NCBI GenBank assembly: GCA_964580995.1
Contig: CAZOMV010000056.1
Span: 1 to 37,039, forward strand
Direction: 5' to 3'
DNA from: JAKJEP01 sp964580995
Lineage (GTDB): Bacteria; Planctomycetota; Phycisphaerae; Sedimentisphaerales; SM23-30
Length of the DNA: 37,039 nt
Shown here: positions 25,083 through 32,953 of the stretch, in pieces
How the letters are laid out: the number at the start of each line of letters is the position of its first letter
How positions within the stretch are numbered: the first letter of the stretch is position 1
The notes under the pieces: generated by a model
The model's input: the letters and a program-made list of their open reading frames with translations, nothing else
What the model was told of the DNA's origin: nothing
Database searches by the model: none
Translations under genes and position numbers: made by a program

Positions 25083-25107
25083 AAAAACGGACCGATACCT
25101 CGGTCCG
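25083..25107 (-). promoter_or_regulatory. 5'-terminal hairpin with T-run in typA leader
   Basis: On the minus strand CGGACCGA-GGTA-TCGGTCCG is a perfect 8-bp stem followed by TTTTT, only a few bases after the predicted typA start and 32 nt before the ATG. It has the form of an intrinsic terminator but lies at about +2 to +27, so it may be an attenuator or an mRNA-protecting 5' stem. Confidence 0.7.
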
Positions 25108-25115
25108 CAGAATGA

Positions 25116-25143
25116 ATTATACCGGCTTTTCATCCCATGTCAA
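25116..25143 (-). promoter_or_regulatory. typA promoter
   Basis: On the minus strand TTGACA (25143-25138), a 16-nt spacer and TATAAT (25121-25116): both hexamers match consensus exactly. Confidence 0.85.
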
Positions 25144-25145
25144 AT

Positions 25146-25179
25146 AAAAAGCTCCCTCCTGATCGGCAGGATGGAGCTT
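25146..25179 (-). terminator. Terminator of the phospholipase/nuclease-like gene
   Basis: On the minus strand AAGCTCC-A-TCCTG pairs with CAGGA-G-GGAGCTT around a 5-nt loop, with one A-G mismatch, followed by TTTTTATTT. It ends next to the typA -35 and so insulates typA from the upstream gene. Confidence 0.9.
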
Positions 25180-25220
25180 GGTCAAAGAGTTATGAAAGGG
25201 GTTATTTTATCGAGAAACGG

Positions 25221-26303
25221 TCAGAAGCATCCCGTATTTCCCGGATCATTGCAGCCCAGCCAGGAATCGGCAAAAAGGATCAGGTCATTGATATCCACAT
25301 AGCAGTCTCCGTCCATATCGGAGGGTAAAGTACACGTATAAATGGTAAACACACCATCACTCACGTCATTTTTATTGGTATATTCCGTATCGCTCAGCCG
25401 AACCAGGCACTGGCTGGAATTCAGTGCCGGGACCGTCCATTCATAGCTGCCGGTATTGGCTGCGGTGGCAATGGGGATCCAATTAGCCCCGTTATGGGTC
25501 GAATATTGGATATAAATATTCTGGAATTCCCCCTGACTTTGCCAGGTGATATTCTGTTGCGTACCTGCCATGAGTGTTTCCCCGCCGTTGGGTGACTGCA
25601 CAGTAATTTGCATAATCGGACCGCCGTTGTGATACTCGAAGTAGTCATCGAGCATCACCACGCCCAAGGGAGCGGGATAATTCGTGGCTTCGGCAAAGAA
25701 GGGGGCGTTGTATCCACCGGAATCAAAAAATTCGTAAATGTCACTGTTAAAACCAAACGCCGCCTCATACCGATGGGCGATATCGGTGATGATACCCTCG
25801 TGGATATCGATGTTCTGGGTATACGTCGCTCCGGTGTATTCGGTGATCGCAGGAATCGACCAGGTTTTGGCTTCCTGCCCGGCTTCGGCACCCGCCGTTC
25901 CCGTCCCGTCCGGATTGCTCCAGGAATGCCGCGCCGGGGCATGTCCAATGGGCACGGACGCATCACCGGCCAGGTGCAGCAATACGCCGACATGAAACGG
26001 AGTGAATGCCCAGGTAAGCCCCGAGTTTACCACCCCCTGATTCTGGTGGAATTGGCGATTTTCAATTATGCTCCAACTGGGATTCTGATATGTGGCTTTG
26101 TCCGGCTCACCGGAAGCGGTATTGACCATCGTAGTTCGATCCGAACTGGTAAATCCAAAATGGTGCAGCCAAGTCTGGATTTTGGGATGATCGAGAACCT
26201 TATTGGCAATATTTGCATGAGTCGGACCACCCCAGCCCCACGCCGTGGCACTGATGCACATGCTTAACAGCAGGATGGAAAAAAACAGCAATCTCTGGGA
26301 CAT
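25221..26303 (-). CDS. Exported zinc phospholipase C / S1-P1-like protein with dockerin tail
   Basis: A 360-aa secreted protein. The second ATG (26303) is preferred because AGGAG lies 6 nt upstream; for the ATG at 26309 the spacing would be zero. A signal peptide ends about SATA-WGWGGPTH. Enzymes of the zinc-dependent phospholipase C/S1-P1 nuclease superfamily start with a zinc-binding Trp, which fits. Candidate metal ligands are Trp22 or Trp24, His29, Asp68, His86, and His110-x3-Asp114 within LLHLAGDASVPIGHAPARH. Residues about 235-320 form an Ig-like domain (SPNGGETLMAGTQQNITW), followed by a dockerin-like tail (DMDGDCYVDINDL, SWLGCNDP). It would hydrolyse a phosphodiester (lipid or nucleic acid) outside the cytoplasm. 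Which substrate cannot be told. Confidence 0.75.
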   Translation of the reverse strand: MSQRLLFFSILLLSMCISATAWGWGGPTHANIANKVLDHPKIQTWLHHFGFTSSDRTTMVNTASGEPDKATYQNPSWSIIENRQFHQNQGVVNSGLTWAFTPFHVGVLLHLAGDASVPIGHAPARHSWSNPDGTGTAGAEAGQEAKTWSIPAITEYTGATYTQNIDIHEGIITDIAHRYEAAFGFNSDIYEFFDSGGYNAPFFAEATNYPAPLGVVMLDDYFEYHNGGPIMQITVQSPNGGETLMAGTQQNITWQSQGEFQNIYIQYSTHNGANWIPIATAANTGSYEWTVPALNSSQCLVRLSDTEYTNKNDVSDGVFTIYTCTLPSDMDGDCYVDINDLILFADSWLGCNDPGNTGCF

Positions 26304-26404
26304 TTTCATCTCCTGGGTCTAAAAAACCATGGTTGCCAACGAAATCGAATGAGAAAATCAAGGCAGCAAATAATCGCTAATGACCTATAAAATAAACACT
26401 TATA

Positions 26405-26433
26405 ATTATAACCTATCATGTACTTATACGCAA
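26405..26433 (-). promoter_or_regulatory. Promoter for the phospholipase/nuclease-like gene
   Basis: On the minus strand TTGCGT (26433-26428), a 17-nt spacer and TATAAT (26410-26405), about 100 nt before the ATG. Confidence 0.65.
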
Positions 26434-26502
26434 TCAAATTCATAAAGGTTACAAATCCCCCGGGCCAATCTGGTTATTTATTTTTTGCGTGTTTGGGATA
26501 GC

Positions 26503-26508
26503 TATAAG
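26503..26508 (+). promoter_or_regulatory. -10-like hexamer ahead of conserved element copy B
   Basis: TATAAG lies 8 nt before the first base of copy B, the same spacing as TATAAT before copy A. No convincing -35 is visible. The likely start is at or next to the first base of the element. Confidence 0.4.
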
Positions 26509-26516
26509 TTGACGGA

Positions 26517-26599
26517 ACCGCCAAAAGTCAATATTGACAGCCCAAAACAACTCTGGCTTCCCAATAACAAGGGATCGAAGATCTTTTGACGCTGGCATC
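26517..26599 (+). repeat. Conserved 83-nt intergenic element, copy B (possible structured RNA)
   Basis: Ungapped partner of 373-291 on the minus strand (69 of 83 identical). The loop AATAACAA and the segment CTTTTGACGCTGGC are unchanged. In the hairpin around AATAACAA one pair changes from C-G in copy A to T-A here, keeping pairing, and GTCAATATTGAC becomes a perfect 12-bp palindrome. The outer stem is weaker than in copy A. A T6 run follows 32 nt later (26632-26637). The element lies 110 nt before the esterase ATG in the same orientation. Confidence 0.75.
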
Positions 26600-26649
26600 T
26601 AAGTAATTTAAAATCAGATAATTAGAATTTGTTTTTTATAATGGTTGAA

Positions 26650-26678
26650 TTGTAAAAGAGTTAGCTATATGGTATGAT
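26650..26678 (+). promoter_or_regulatory. Second promoter candidate for the esterase gene
   Basis: TTGTAA (26650-26655), a 17-nt spacer and TATGAT (26673-26678) with an upstream TG (extended -10). Transcription from here would exclude the conserved element, so the element may be a separate transcript or an alternative leader. Confidence 0.5.
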
Positions 26679-26709
26679 CCATCTGTTTTTAAGACGAAAG
26701 GAATAGTGT

Positions 26710-28260
26710 ATGAAAAACCGGAAGTTCTTTGGTGTTGTGGGTACAATCATTGCGATTTCTTTATGGATCTCCCAGTCGATTTTGGCGGATGTCAGATTGC
26801 CGCATGTGATCGGCAGCCATATGGTTTTGCAGCAGCAAATGCCGCTGCCGGTTTGGGGCTGGGCCGATCCGGGCGAGCAGGTGAAAGTTACCTTTAAAGG
26901 AACGGAAGCTGCCGCTGCTGCCGATGCCGAGGGGAAATGGATGGTAAAACTGCCGGCCCAAACCGCCGGCGGACCTTTCGAAATGACGATCGCCGGTAAA
27001 AACACTATTCAGCTTACCGATATCCTTGTCGGCGAGGTCTGGATCGGCTCCGGACAATCGAATATGCAAATGGGGATTGGCGCGATACAGAATGGCGCCC
27101 AGGAAATCGCCGCCGCCAACTATCCGAACATCCGTTTGTTTCTGGTGCCTACGGTGCCTGCCGGTCAGCCGTTATCGGATTGTGACGGTTCCTGGCAGGT
27201 TTGCTCACCCGAAACGGTTGCGGCAGGGGGGTGGGCCGGCTTTTCCGCGGCAGAGTACTTTTTCGGCCGGGAAATTCATCAGCAGCTCAATGTCCCGGTA
27301 GGTTTGGTGGACGCCTCCTGGGGTGGAACCGCTATCGAGCCTTGGACCCCGCCGGTTGGTTTTGAGCAGGTCCCCTCACTTCAGAATTTTGTGAATGTTA
27401 TTAAGGAGGCGAATCAGAATTATAAAAATGCCCTTGCCAAAACTTTAACGGATACGGAAACCTGGGTCAAGATGGCCCGGCAGGCCCTGGACGCCGGCAA
27501 AGCCATCCCGCCCCAGCCCGTCTGGCCGGAACATCCCTTGAAAAACCCCGGCCATCCGACGCAGCCTACCTGTCTGTATAACGGCATGATCAGCCCCGTC
27601 AAACCTTTTGCCATTCGCGGTGCCATCTGGTACCAGGGAGAGGCCAATCTGGGTGGCGGAATGATGTATTATGAAAATATGAAGGCTCTCATCCAGGGCT
27701 GGCGTACAGTATGGCAGGAAGGCGATTTCCCCTTCTATTTTACCCAGTTGGCCTCGTTCCGTTATGATGCACCCCCGAACCTGCTGCCCAAATTCTGGGA
27801 AGCGCAGACCGCCTCCCTGGCGATTCCCAACACCGGCATGGCAGTGATTACGGATATCAGCAACCTGACCGATATCCATCCGGCCAATAAGCAGGATGTG
27901 GGCAAACGGCTGGCCCTGTGGGCTTTGGCCAAAACCTACGGGAAAGACCTGGTGTATTTCGGCCCGCTCTACAAATCCATGTCCATGGAAAGTGGCAAAA
28001 TTCGTATCGCCTTTGATCATGCCGGTTCCGGACTGGCCAGCCGGGACGGCCAGCCGCTCACCTGGTTTGAAATCGCCGGGGAAGACAAAAAGTTCGTCAA
28101 GGCGGATGCCGCCATCGATGGCAATACCGTGGTGGTTTCCAGCCAGTCGGTCCCGGCGCCGGTAGCCGTGCGGTTTGCCTGGAGCCAGGAAGCCGAGCCG
28201 AATCTGATGAACAAGGAAGGCCTGCCCGCGAACTCATTCCGGACGGTTTTATGGGATTGA
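26710..28260 (+). CDS. Exported sialate O-acetylesterase-like esterase (SASA family)
   Basis: A 516-aa SGNH-type esterase that removes acetyl groups from sugars. GAAAGGAA precedes the ATG, and a signal peptide (MKNRKFFGVVGTIIAISLWISQSILA) leads into the N-terminal beta domain (DVRLPHVIGSHMVLQQQMPLPVWGWADPG). The catalytic Ser117 sits in IGSGQSNMQ, further blocks are GLVDASWGGTAIEPW and IRGAIWYQGEAN, and the C-terminal pair Asp388/His390 is in TDIHP. Family members act on acetylated sialic acids, but in a plant-polymer degrader the substrate may well be acetylated hemicellulose or pectin. It has no dockerin. It is followed after 9 nt by the thioesterase gene. Confidence 0.9.
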   Translation: MKNRKFFGVVGTIIAISLWISQSILADVRLPHVIGSHMVLQQQMPLPVWGWADPGEQVKVTFKGTEAAAAADAEGKWMVKLPAQTAGGPFEMTIAGKNTIQLTDILVGEVWIGSGQSNMQMGIGAIQNGAQEIAAANYPNIRLFLVPTVPAGQPLSDCDGSWQVCSPETVAAGGWAGFSAAEYFFGREIHQQLNVPVGLVDASWGGTAIEPWTPPVGFEQVPSLQNFVNVIKEANQNYKNALAKTLTDTETWVKMARQALDAGKAIPPQPVWPEHPLKNPGHPTQPTCLYNGMISPVKPFAIRGAIWYQGEANLGGGMMYYENMKALIQGWRTVWQEGDFPFYFTQLASFRYDAPPNLLPKFWEAQTASLAIPNTGMAVITDISNLTDIHPANKQDVGKRLALWALAKTYGKDLVYFGPLYKSMSMESGKIRIAFDHAGSGLASRDGQPLTWFEIAGEDKKFVKADAAIDGNTVVVSSQSVPAPVAVRFAWSQEAEPNLMNKEGLPANSFRTVLWD

Positions 28261-28269
28261 TCGCGGTGG

Positions 28270-28767
28270 ATGGAATTATTCATGGCAGAGGCAAAAGGCA
28301 AAACTCCGCGCGATAGCGCGGTGGAAACTCGCTATCTGGTCATGCCCCATCAGGCGAATCCCCTGGGTACGGTCTTTGGCGGTGTGATCGCGGCCTGGAT
28401 CGATATGGTCGCCGGCATGGCGGCCCAGCGGCATTGCGGCACCGAGGTGGTCACCGCCCGGATCGATTCCCTCAATTTTGTCGAACCGGTTTATGTCGGC
28501 GATCAAGTGGTCTTGAAAGCCTCCGTGAATTATGTGGGCCGTACTTCCATGGAAGTGGGGGTTAAGGTGATTCGCGAAAATCCCTATGATGGCCGGCAGA
28601 TTAAGGCTACCACTGCCTATCTGACATTTGTCGCCCTGGACCGGGACAAAAAACCAACCGTGGTACCGCCCATTTACCCGCAGACCGAAGAAGAGAAAAA
28701 CCGTTACGAAAACGCTAAACTCCGCGTCCAGGCTCGAAAAGATCTGATTGCAAAACTTCAACAATAA
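28270..28767 (+). CDS. Acyl-CoA thioesterase, hotdog fold
   Basis: A 165-aa single-hotdog thioesterase of the YciA/BFIT type, which hydrolyses acyl-CoA in the cytoplasm. The motif MPHQANPLGTVFGGVIAAWIDM (about residues 25-46) carries the catalytic Asn and Asp, and LNFVEPVYVGDQV with YVGRTSMEVGVKV are the usual core strands. A second in-frame ATG at 28282 (MAEAKG) is also possible; neither start has a strong ribosome site. It lies close behind the esterase gene, probably co-transcribed, though no functional link is evident. No terminator is seen before the convergent transporter operon ends at 28800. Confidence 0.9.
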   Translation: MELFMAEAKGKTPRDSAVETRYLVMPHQANPLGTVFGGVIAAWIDMVAGMAAQRHCGTEVVTARIDSLNFVEPVYVGDQVVLKASVNYVGRTSMEVGVKVIRENPYDGRQIKATTAYLTFVALDRDKKPTVVPPIYPQTEEEKNRYENAKLRVQARKDLIAKLQQ

Positions 28768-28799
28768 GTTTTCAGCCCGGATCGTTTACCAAAAACAAA

Positions 28800-29795
28800 T
28801 TATTTCGTGACCCAGCAGGAGGCGATATGGCTGCGGTCGTCCCCTTTGGATTCGAGCTGGGGGATGTCTTTGCTGCAGCGGTCGATGCACATATGGCAGC
28901 GGGGGTGAAACGGACAGCCGGAAGGGGGGTTGACCGGGCTGGGCACTTCGCCGCGCAGCATGATCCGCTGGCGTTTGCGGTCGGGAACCGGCTGGGGGAT
29001 CGCGGATAACAAAGCGATGGTATAGGGGTGTTTGGGATTTTTGTAGAGTTCCTCCGCCTTGGCATATTCGACAATTTTGCCCAGGTACATCACCGCGACA
29101 TAATCGCTGATATGTTCCACGACCGCCAGATCATGTGCGATGAAAAGGTAGGTCAACCCGAATTCCTTTTGCAGGTCCATCAGCAGGTTAATGATTTGCG
29201 ACTGAATGGAGACGTCCAGGGCGCTGACCGGTTCGTCGCAAACGATGAATTTGGGATTCAGGGCCAGGGCACGGGCAATACCGATCCGCTGCCGCTGGCC
29301 GCCGGAAAATTCATGCGGGTAGCGGTTGACATAGGTCTGGGAAAGTCCTACCTTTTCGAGCAGGTCGGAGACCATGGCCCGCCGCTGCTGCCCTTTGGCG
29401 ATGCCGTGGACGGTCAAAGATTCGCCCACGATATTGCCCACCGTCATCCGGGGATTCAGCGAGCCGAACGGATCCTGAAAGATCAACTGCATGTTGCGGC
29501 GCAGAGAGCGAAGCTCACCGGAGGCAAGGTGGAAGACCTCCTTGCCATCAAAGGTAACGGTCCCGCCGGTAGCGGGGATCAGCCGCAGCAAAGTCCGCCC
29601 GACGGTGGTTTTCCCGCAGCCGCTTTCCCCGACCAGCCCCAGCGTCTGGCCGGCCGAAATGGCAAAGCTGACGCCATCGACAGCCTTAACCCAGCCGGTA
29701 ACTTTGCTGAAGATGCCTTTGCGGATGGGGAAATGGGTTTTCAGGTTTTCCACCTTAACCAGCGTGCCGTTTGTATTTTCACTTTTTGCGTTCAT
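28800..29795 (-). CDS. Peptide/oligosaccharide ABC transporter ATPase, DppF/OppF-like
   Basis: A 331-aa ATPase that powers the transporter at the inner membrane. It has Walker A GESGCGKTT (about 54-62), the signature FSGGQRQR, Walker B FIVCDEPVSALD and the C-terminal oligopeptide-type region with GCPFHPRCHMC. It begins 5 nt after the stop of its partner ATPase gene. Last gene of the operon. Family members import peptides, but related systems in polysaccharide degraders carry oligosaccharides. Confidence 0.95.
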   Translation of the reverse strand: MNAKSENTNGTLVKVENLKTHFPIRKGIFSKVTGWVKAVDGVSFAISAGQTLGLVGESGCGKTTVGRTLLRLIPATGGTVTFDGKEVFHLASGELRSLRRNMQLIFQDPFGSLNPRMTVGNIVGESLTVHGIAKGQQRRAMVSDLLEKVGLSQTYVNRYPHEFSGGQRQRIGIARALALNPKFIVCDEPVSALDVSIQSQIINLLMDLQKEFGLTYLFIAHDLAVVEHISDYVAVMYLGKIVEYAKAEELYKNPKHPYTIALLSAIPQPVPDRKRQRIMLRGEVPSPVNPPSGCPFHPRCHMCIDRCSKDIPQLESKGDDRSHIASCWVTK

Positions 29796-29800
29796 ATCGT

Positions 29801-30808
29801 TTATCTGCGTTCCGCTTTCGTTTCATAACCGGGGACATACCAGCAGGCCGCGTAATGACCGGGTTTAACCTCCCGCAATTCGGGTTCCTCGCTCTGGCAG
29901 CGTTTGTCGTGGCAGCCAATCGGACAGCGCGGATGAAACTTGCAGCCGCTGGGGAAATGCAGCGGGTCCGGCACCGACCCCGGAATGACTTCCAGCCGTT
30001 CCTTCTCCTCACTCAATTTCGGCAGCGACCGCAGCAGCCCCTGGGTATAGGGATGCAGCGGTTGAGCAAAAATGCCCTTCACGTCCGTCTTTTCGACAAT
30101 CCGCGATGCGTACATCACCACCACATCGTCCGCATTTTCCGCCACGACCGCCAGATCATGCGTAATCAGCAGTACCGCCATGTTATTCTGTTTCTGGAGG
30201 TCTTTGATAAGGTCGAGGATTTGCGCCTGAATCGTAACGTCCAGGGCGGTGGTCGGTTCATCGGCAATCAGCAGGGCCGGGTCGCAGCTCAGGGCCATGG
30301 CAATCATCACCCGCTGCCGCATCCCGCCGGACATCTGGTGGGGGTAGGTGCGGACCCGCTGCTGCGGATCGGCCACCCCGACCAGCCGCAGCATCTCGAC
30401 AGCCCGCTGCCAGGCCGCCGGTCCCTTTTTATTCTGATGGAGTTCGATCACCTCTACAATCTGATCTCCGACCGTATAGACCGGATTCAGGCTGGTCATC
30501 GGTTCCTGGAAAATCATGGCGATTTCGTTGCCGCGGATCTGCCGCATCTTCTTTTCCGAAAAGCCCAGCAGGTTCTGCCCGTTAAAAAGTATTTCGCCGT
30601 GAACGATTTTTCCCGGCGGATCCGGAATCAGCCGTAGGATGGAAAGGGCCGTCACGCTTTTGCCGCAGCCGCTTTCCCCGACGACGGCCAGGGTCTTGCC
30701 CTTCTGAATATCATAGCTGACATTATTGACGGCTTTCAGTTCCCCGTCCTCGGTGAAGAAGGAAACCTGCAAATTTTGTATGGATAATAAGCTGTGATTT
30801 TCACTCAT
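29801..30808 (-). CDS. Peptide/oligosaccharide ABC transporter ATPase, DppD/OppD-like
   Basis: A 335-aa ATPase, partner of the DppF-like protein. It has Walker A GESGCGKSV, the signature MSGGMRQRV, Walker B LLIADEPTTALD and the C-terminal CKFHPRCPIGC...C cysteine-rich segment typical of this subfamily. The start overlaps the upstream permease stop by 4 nt (ATGA), which shows translational coupling. Confidence 0.95.
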   Translation of the reverse strand: MSENHSLLSIQNLQVSFFTEDGELKAVNNVSYDIQKGKTLAVVGESGCGKSVTALSILRLIPDPPGKIVHGEILFNGQNLLGFSEKKMRQIRGNEIAMIFQEPMTSLNPVYTVGDQIVEVIELHQNKKGPAAWQRAVEMLRLVGVADPQQRVRTYPHQMSGGMRQRVMIAMALSCDPALLIADEPTTALDVTIQAQILDLIKDLQKQNNMAVLLITHDLAVVAENADDVVVMYASRIVEKTDVKGIFAQPLHPYTQGLLRSLPKLSEEKERLEVIPGSVPDPLHFPSGCKFHPRCPIGCHDKRCQSEEPELREVKPGHYAACWYVPGYETKAERR

Positions 30809-31863
30809 GCCGCTTTCCTCAATCGGGGATCAATCGCATCCCGCAGGGCGTCGCCCACCAGATTATACGCCAGAACCGCCAGAAAAATCGCGACGCACGG
30901 CGGATACACCAGATGCGGCGCGATCCGCAGGGAATCATAGGCCACCCGCAGGATATTGCCCCACGAGGGAGCGGGCGGCTGCACCCCGAACCCCAGCCAG
31001 CTCAGCCCGGCCTCCACCAGAATGGCGCTGGCAATCCCAAAGGTAATACTGACCAGCACCGGGGCCAGCGAATTGGGCAGAATATGGCGGAACATAATCC
31101 GCCGGTGCGGAATTCCCAGCGCCAGCGCCGCGGTCACATAGTCCTGCCCCTTAATCCGGATAAACTCCCCGCGCGCATACCGGGCAATCGACGTCCAGCG
31201 GGTCAAGCCGATCACGATCATAACATTGGTAATGCTCGGTTCCAGCCAGACCATAATCGCCAGAATCAGGAAAAACACCGGGAAACAAATGACGATTTCG
31301 ATAACGCGGCTGATGAGAATATCGATCCAGCCGCCCCAATAACCGGCCATCCCGCCCACCGCGATCCCAATCAGGGCGGCAATCCCCATCGAGATGAAGC
31401 CGACTTTGACCGAGACGCTGGTCCCGTGAATCATCCGGGCAGCCACATCCCGGCCCAGCTCATCGGTGCCGAGCCAGTGCTCCGCCGAGGGCGGCTGGAG
31501 AAAATTCAGCGTCTGTTCATATTCGTGGTACGGAATCAGCGGCCAGATGGCAAAGTCATCCGGATTCAGTTCCTTTTTCGCATCAAATTGGGGCAGGTTG
31601 AACGGCTGGGCTTTTTTGATCCAGTGCGTTCCCGTACCGCGTACCTGCAAAATTTCCACAATGGCCGGAAAATACCATTGCCCCTGATATTGGCAGACAA
31701 TCGGCTGATTGGTCGCCAACAGCGGGCTGAAAAAGGCGATCAGCCCCATCAGGACGACGAAACCGAGTCCCGCCATGCCGCGTTTGTTCTGCCGCATGCG
31801 GCTCCAGACCATACCCCAGTAGGCCTGAGAAGGATTTTTACCGGTTTTCTCTCTGTCAGTCAT
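30805..31863 (-). CDS. ABC transporter permease, DppC/OppC-like (second pair)
   Basis: A 352-aa inner-membrane permease. The ATG at 31863 is chosen over 31890 because GAGGG lies 7 nt upstream and the overlap with the preceding gene is then only 8 nt. An N-terminal membrane segment (GMAGLGFVVLMGLIAFFSPLL) is followed by a large periplasmic loop with HWLGTDELGRDVAARMIHG and the permease core with five or so membrane helices. The cytoplasmic EAA loop includes GQDYVTAALALGIPHRRI. Pairs with the DppB-like protein encoded just before it. Confidence 0.93.
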   Translation of the reverse strand: MTDREKTGKNPSQAYWGMVWSRMRQNKRGMAGLGFVVLMGLIAFFSPLLATNQPIVCQYQGQWYFPAIVEILQVRGTGTHWIKKAQPFNLPQFDAKKELNPDDFAIWPLIPYHEYEQTLNFLQPPSAEHWLGTDELGRDVAARMIHGTSVSVKVGFISMGIAALIGIAVGGMAGYWGGWIDILISRVIEIVICFPVFFLILAIMVWLEPSITNVMIVIGLTRWTSIARYARGEFIRIKGQDYVTAALALGIPHRRIMFRHILPNSLAPVLVSITFGIASAILVEAGLSWLGFGVQPPAPSWGNILRVAYDSLRIAPHLVYPPCVAIFLAVLAYNLVGDALRDAIDPRLRKAA

Positions 31864-32836
31864 AGGAGACCCTCGGATCGACAAAGGCATAGCTGATGTC
31901 CGCTAATAAGGTTCCCACTAATACCAGGCAGGCGGAAATAAACGACAGGGCCATGATGGTCGGGTAATCGCGGGAGAGCATACTCTCAAAGAACAGCCGC
32001 CCCATCCCCGGCCAGTTGAACATCACCTCCAGAATCACCGAGCCGCCGATAATATCCGGCAAAAGCATCCCCAGCAGCGTCATCATGGGAATCAGCGTAT
32101 TGCGGAAGGCATGGCAGACAATGACGCGAAACTCGCCCAGCCCCTTCGCCCGGGCGGTCCGGATGTAATCCTGCCGTAGCACCTCCAGCATATTCTGCCG
32201 GACAAACCGCGAATCATAGGCCCACGCCCCGTAGCTGAAACAAAAGGTAATCAGCACAAAATGCTTGACCAGATCGACAATTTTCCCCCCGCCGGTCATT
32301 TGTTCATAATTGTCCGAGGTCATCCCCTGAAACGGCAGCAGATCCCACTGAATCCCCACCAGCAAAATCAGCGGCACCGCCATCACATAGCTGGGCACGG
32401 AATAGAGCGCATACAAAAACGTACTGGAGACCGTATCGAACAGGCGGTTCTGCCGGGCGGCTGCGTAAATCCCGATTGGGATAGCAAATGTCAGACTGAA
32501 ACCCATCGCCAGAATCGCCAGCGTCATCGTTGGCAGCAGGCGGCTCTTGATCTTCTGGGTAACCGGCAGCCGGTCCGTGGACATGGAAGTGCCGAAATCC
32601 AGCGTCGCCATCCGTCCCAGCCATTTGAAATACCGCACATGGATCGGCTTGTCGAGTTCATAATACTTCCGCAATTCCTCATAGACGCGGGCCGACATCT
32701 TGGCATCCATGATCCCCTGCGTCTGAAGCTGCGCCGGATCACCCGGCGCCAGGCTGATGATCGTAAACGTAACCACCGTAATCCCCAGCAGGGTCGGTAT
32801 CGCGATCAAAAGGCGTCTGACTATATAATTAAACAT
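31856..32836 (-). CDS. ABC transporter permease, DppB/OppB-like (second pair)
   Basis: A 326-aa inner-membrane permease: N-terminal signal-anchor helix (RRLLIAIPTLLGITVVTFTIISLAPGDP), then the conserved core with the EAA loop RQDYIRTARAKGLGEFRVI and the C-terminal DPRVSYD. It starts 117 nt after the binding-protein stop, with a 20-nt hairpin in that gap, and overlaps its DppC partner by 8 nt. Confidence 0.93.
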   Translation of the reverse strand: MFNYIVRRLLIAIPTLLGITVVTFTIISLAPGDPAQLQTQGIMDAKMSARVYEELRKYYELDKPIHVRYFKWLGRMATLDFGTSMSTDRLPVTQKIKSRLLPTMTLAILAMGFSLTFAIPIGIYAAARQNRLFDTVSSTFLYALYSVPSYVMAVPLILLVGIQWDLLPFQGMTSDNYEQMTGGGKIVDLVKHFVLITFCFSYGAWAYDSRFVRQNMLEVLRQDYIRTARAKGLGEFRVIVCHAFRNTLIPMMTLLGMLLPDIIGGSVILEVMFNWPGMGRLFFESMLSRDYPTIMALSFISACLVLVGTLLADISYAFVDPRVSYD

Positions 32837-32860
32837 AGAACCTATAAAAAGCTAGGTAGG

Positions 32861-32880
32861 GTGTGCAACTTGTTGTACAC
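32861..32880 (-). repeat. Intercistronic hairpin between binding protein and second permease pair
   Basis: On the minus strand GTGTACAAC-AA-GTTGCACAC forms a 9-position stem with one mismatch. No T-run follows. Such hairpins after binding-protein genes often protect the upstream mRNA and raise its abundance relative to the permeases; that role is inferred here. Confidence 0.45.
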
Positions 32881-32953
32881 GCGGTTTTACATAATTTTCT
32901 GGTTATAATGAATCAAATTTTTAGAGATATCCTTTGTATGTAAAATTAAATCC

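Noticed and set aside
30913..31896. 327-codon plus-strand frame antisense to transporter permease
   Set aside because: The permease on the minus strand has complete family motifs and operon overlaps; the antisense frame is Pro/Arg/His-rich noise.
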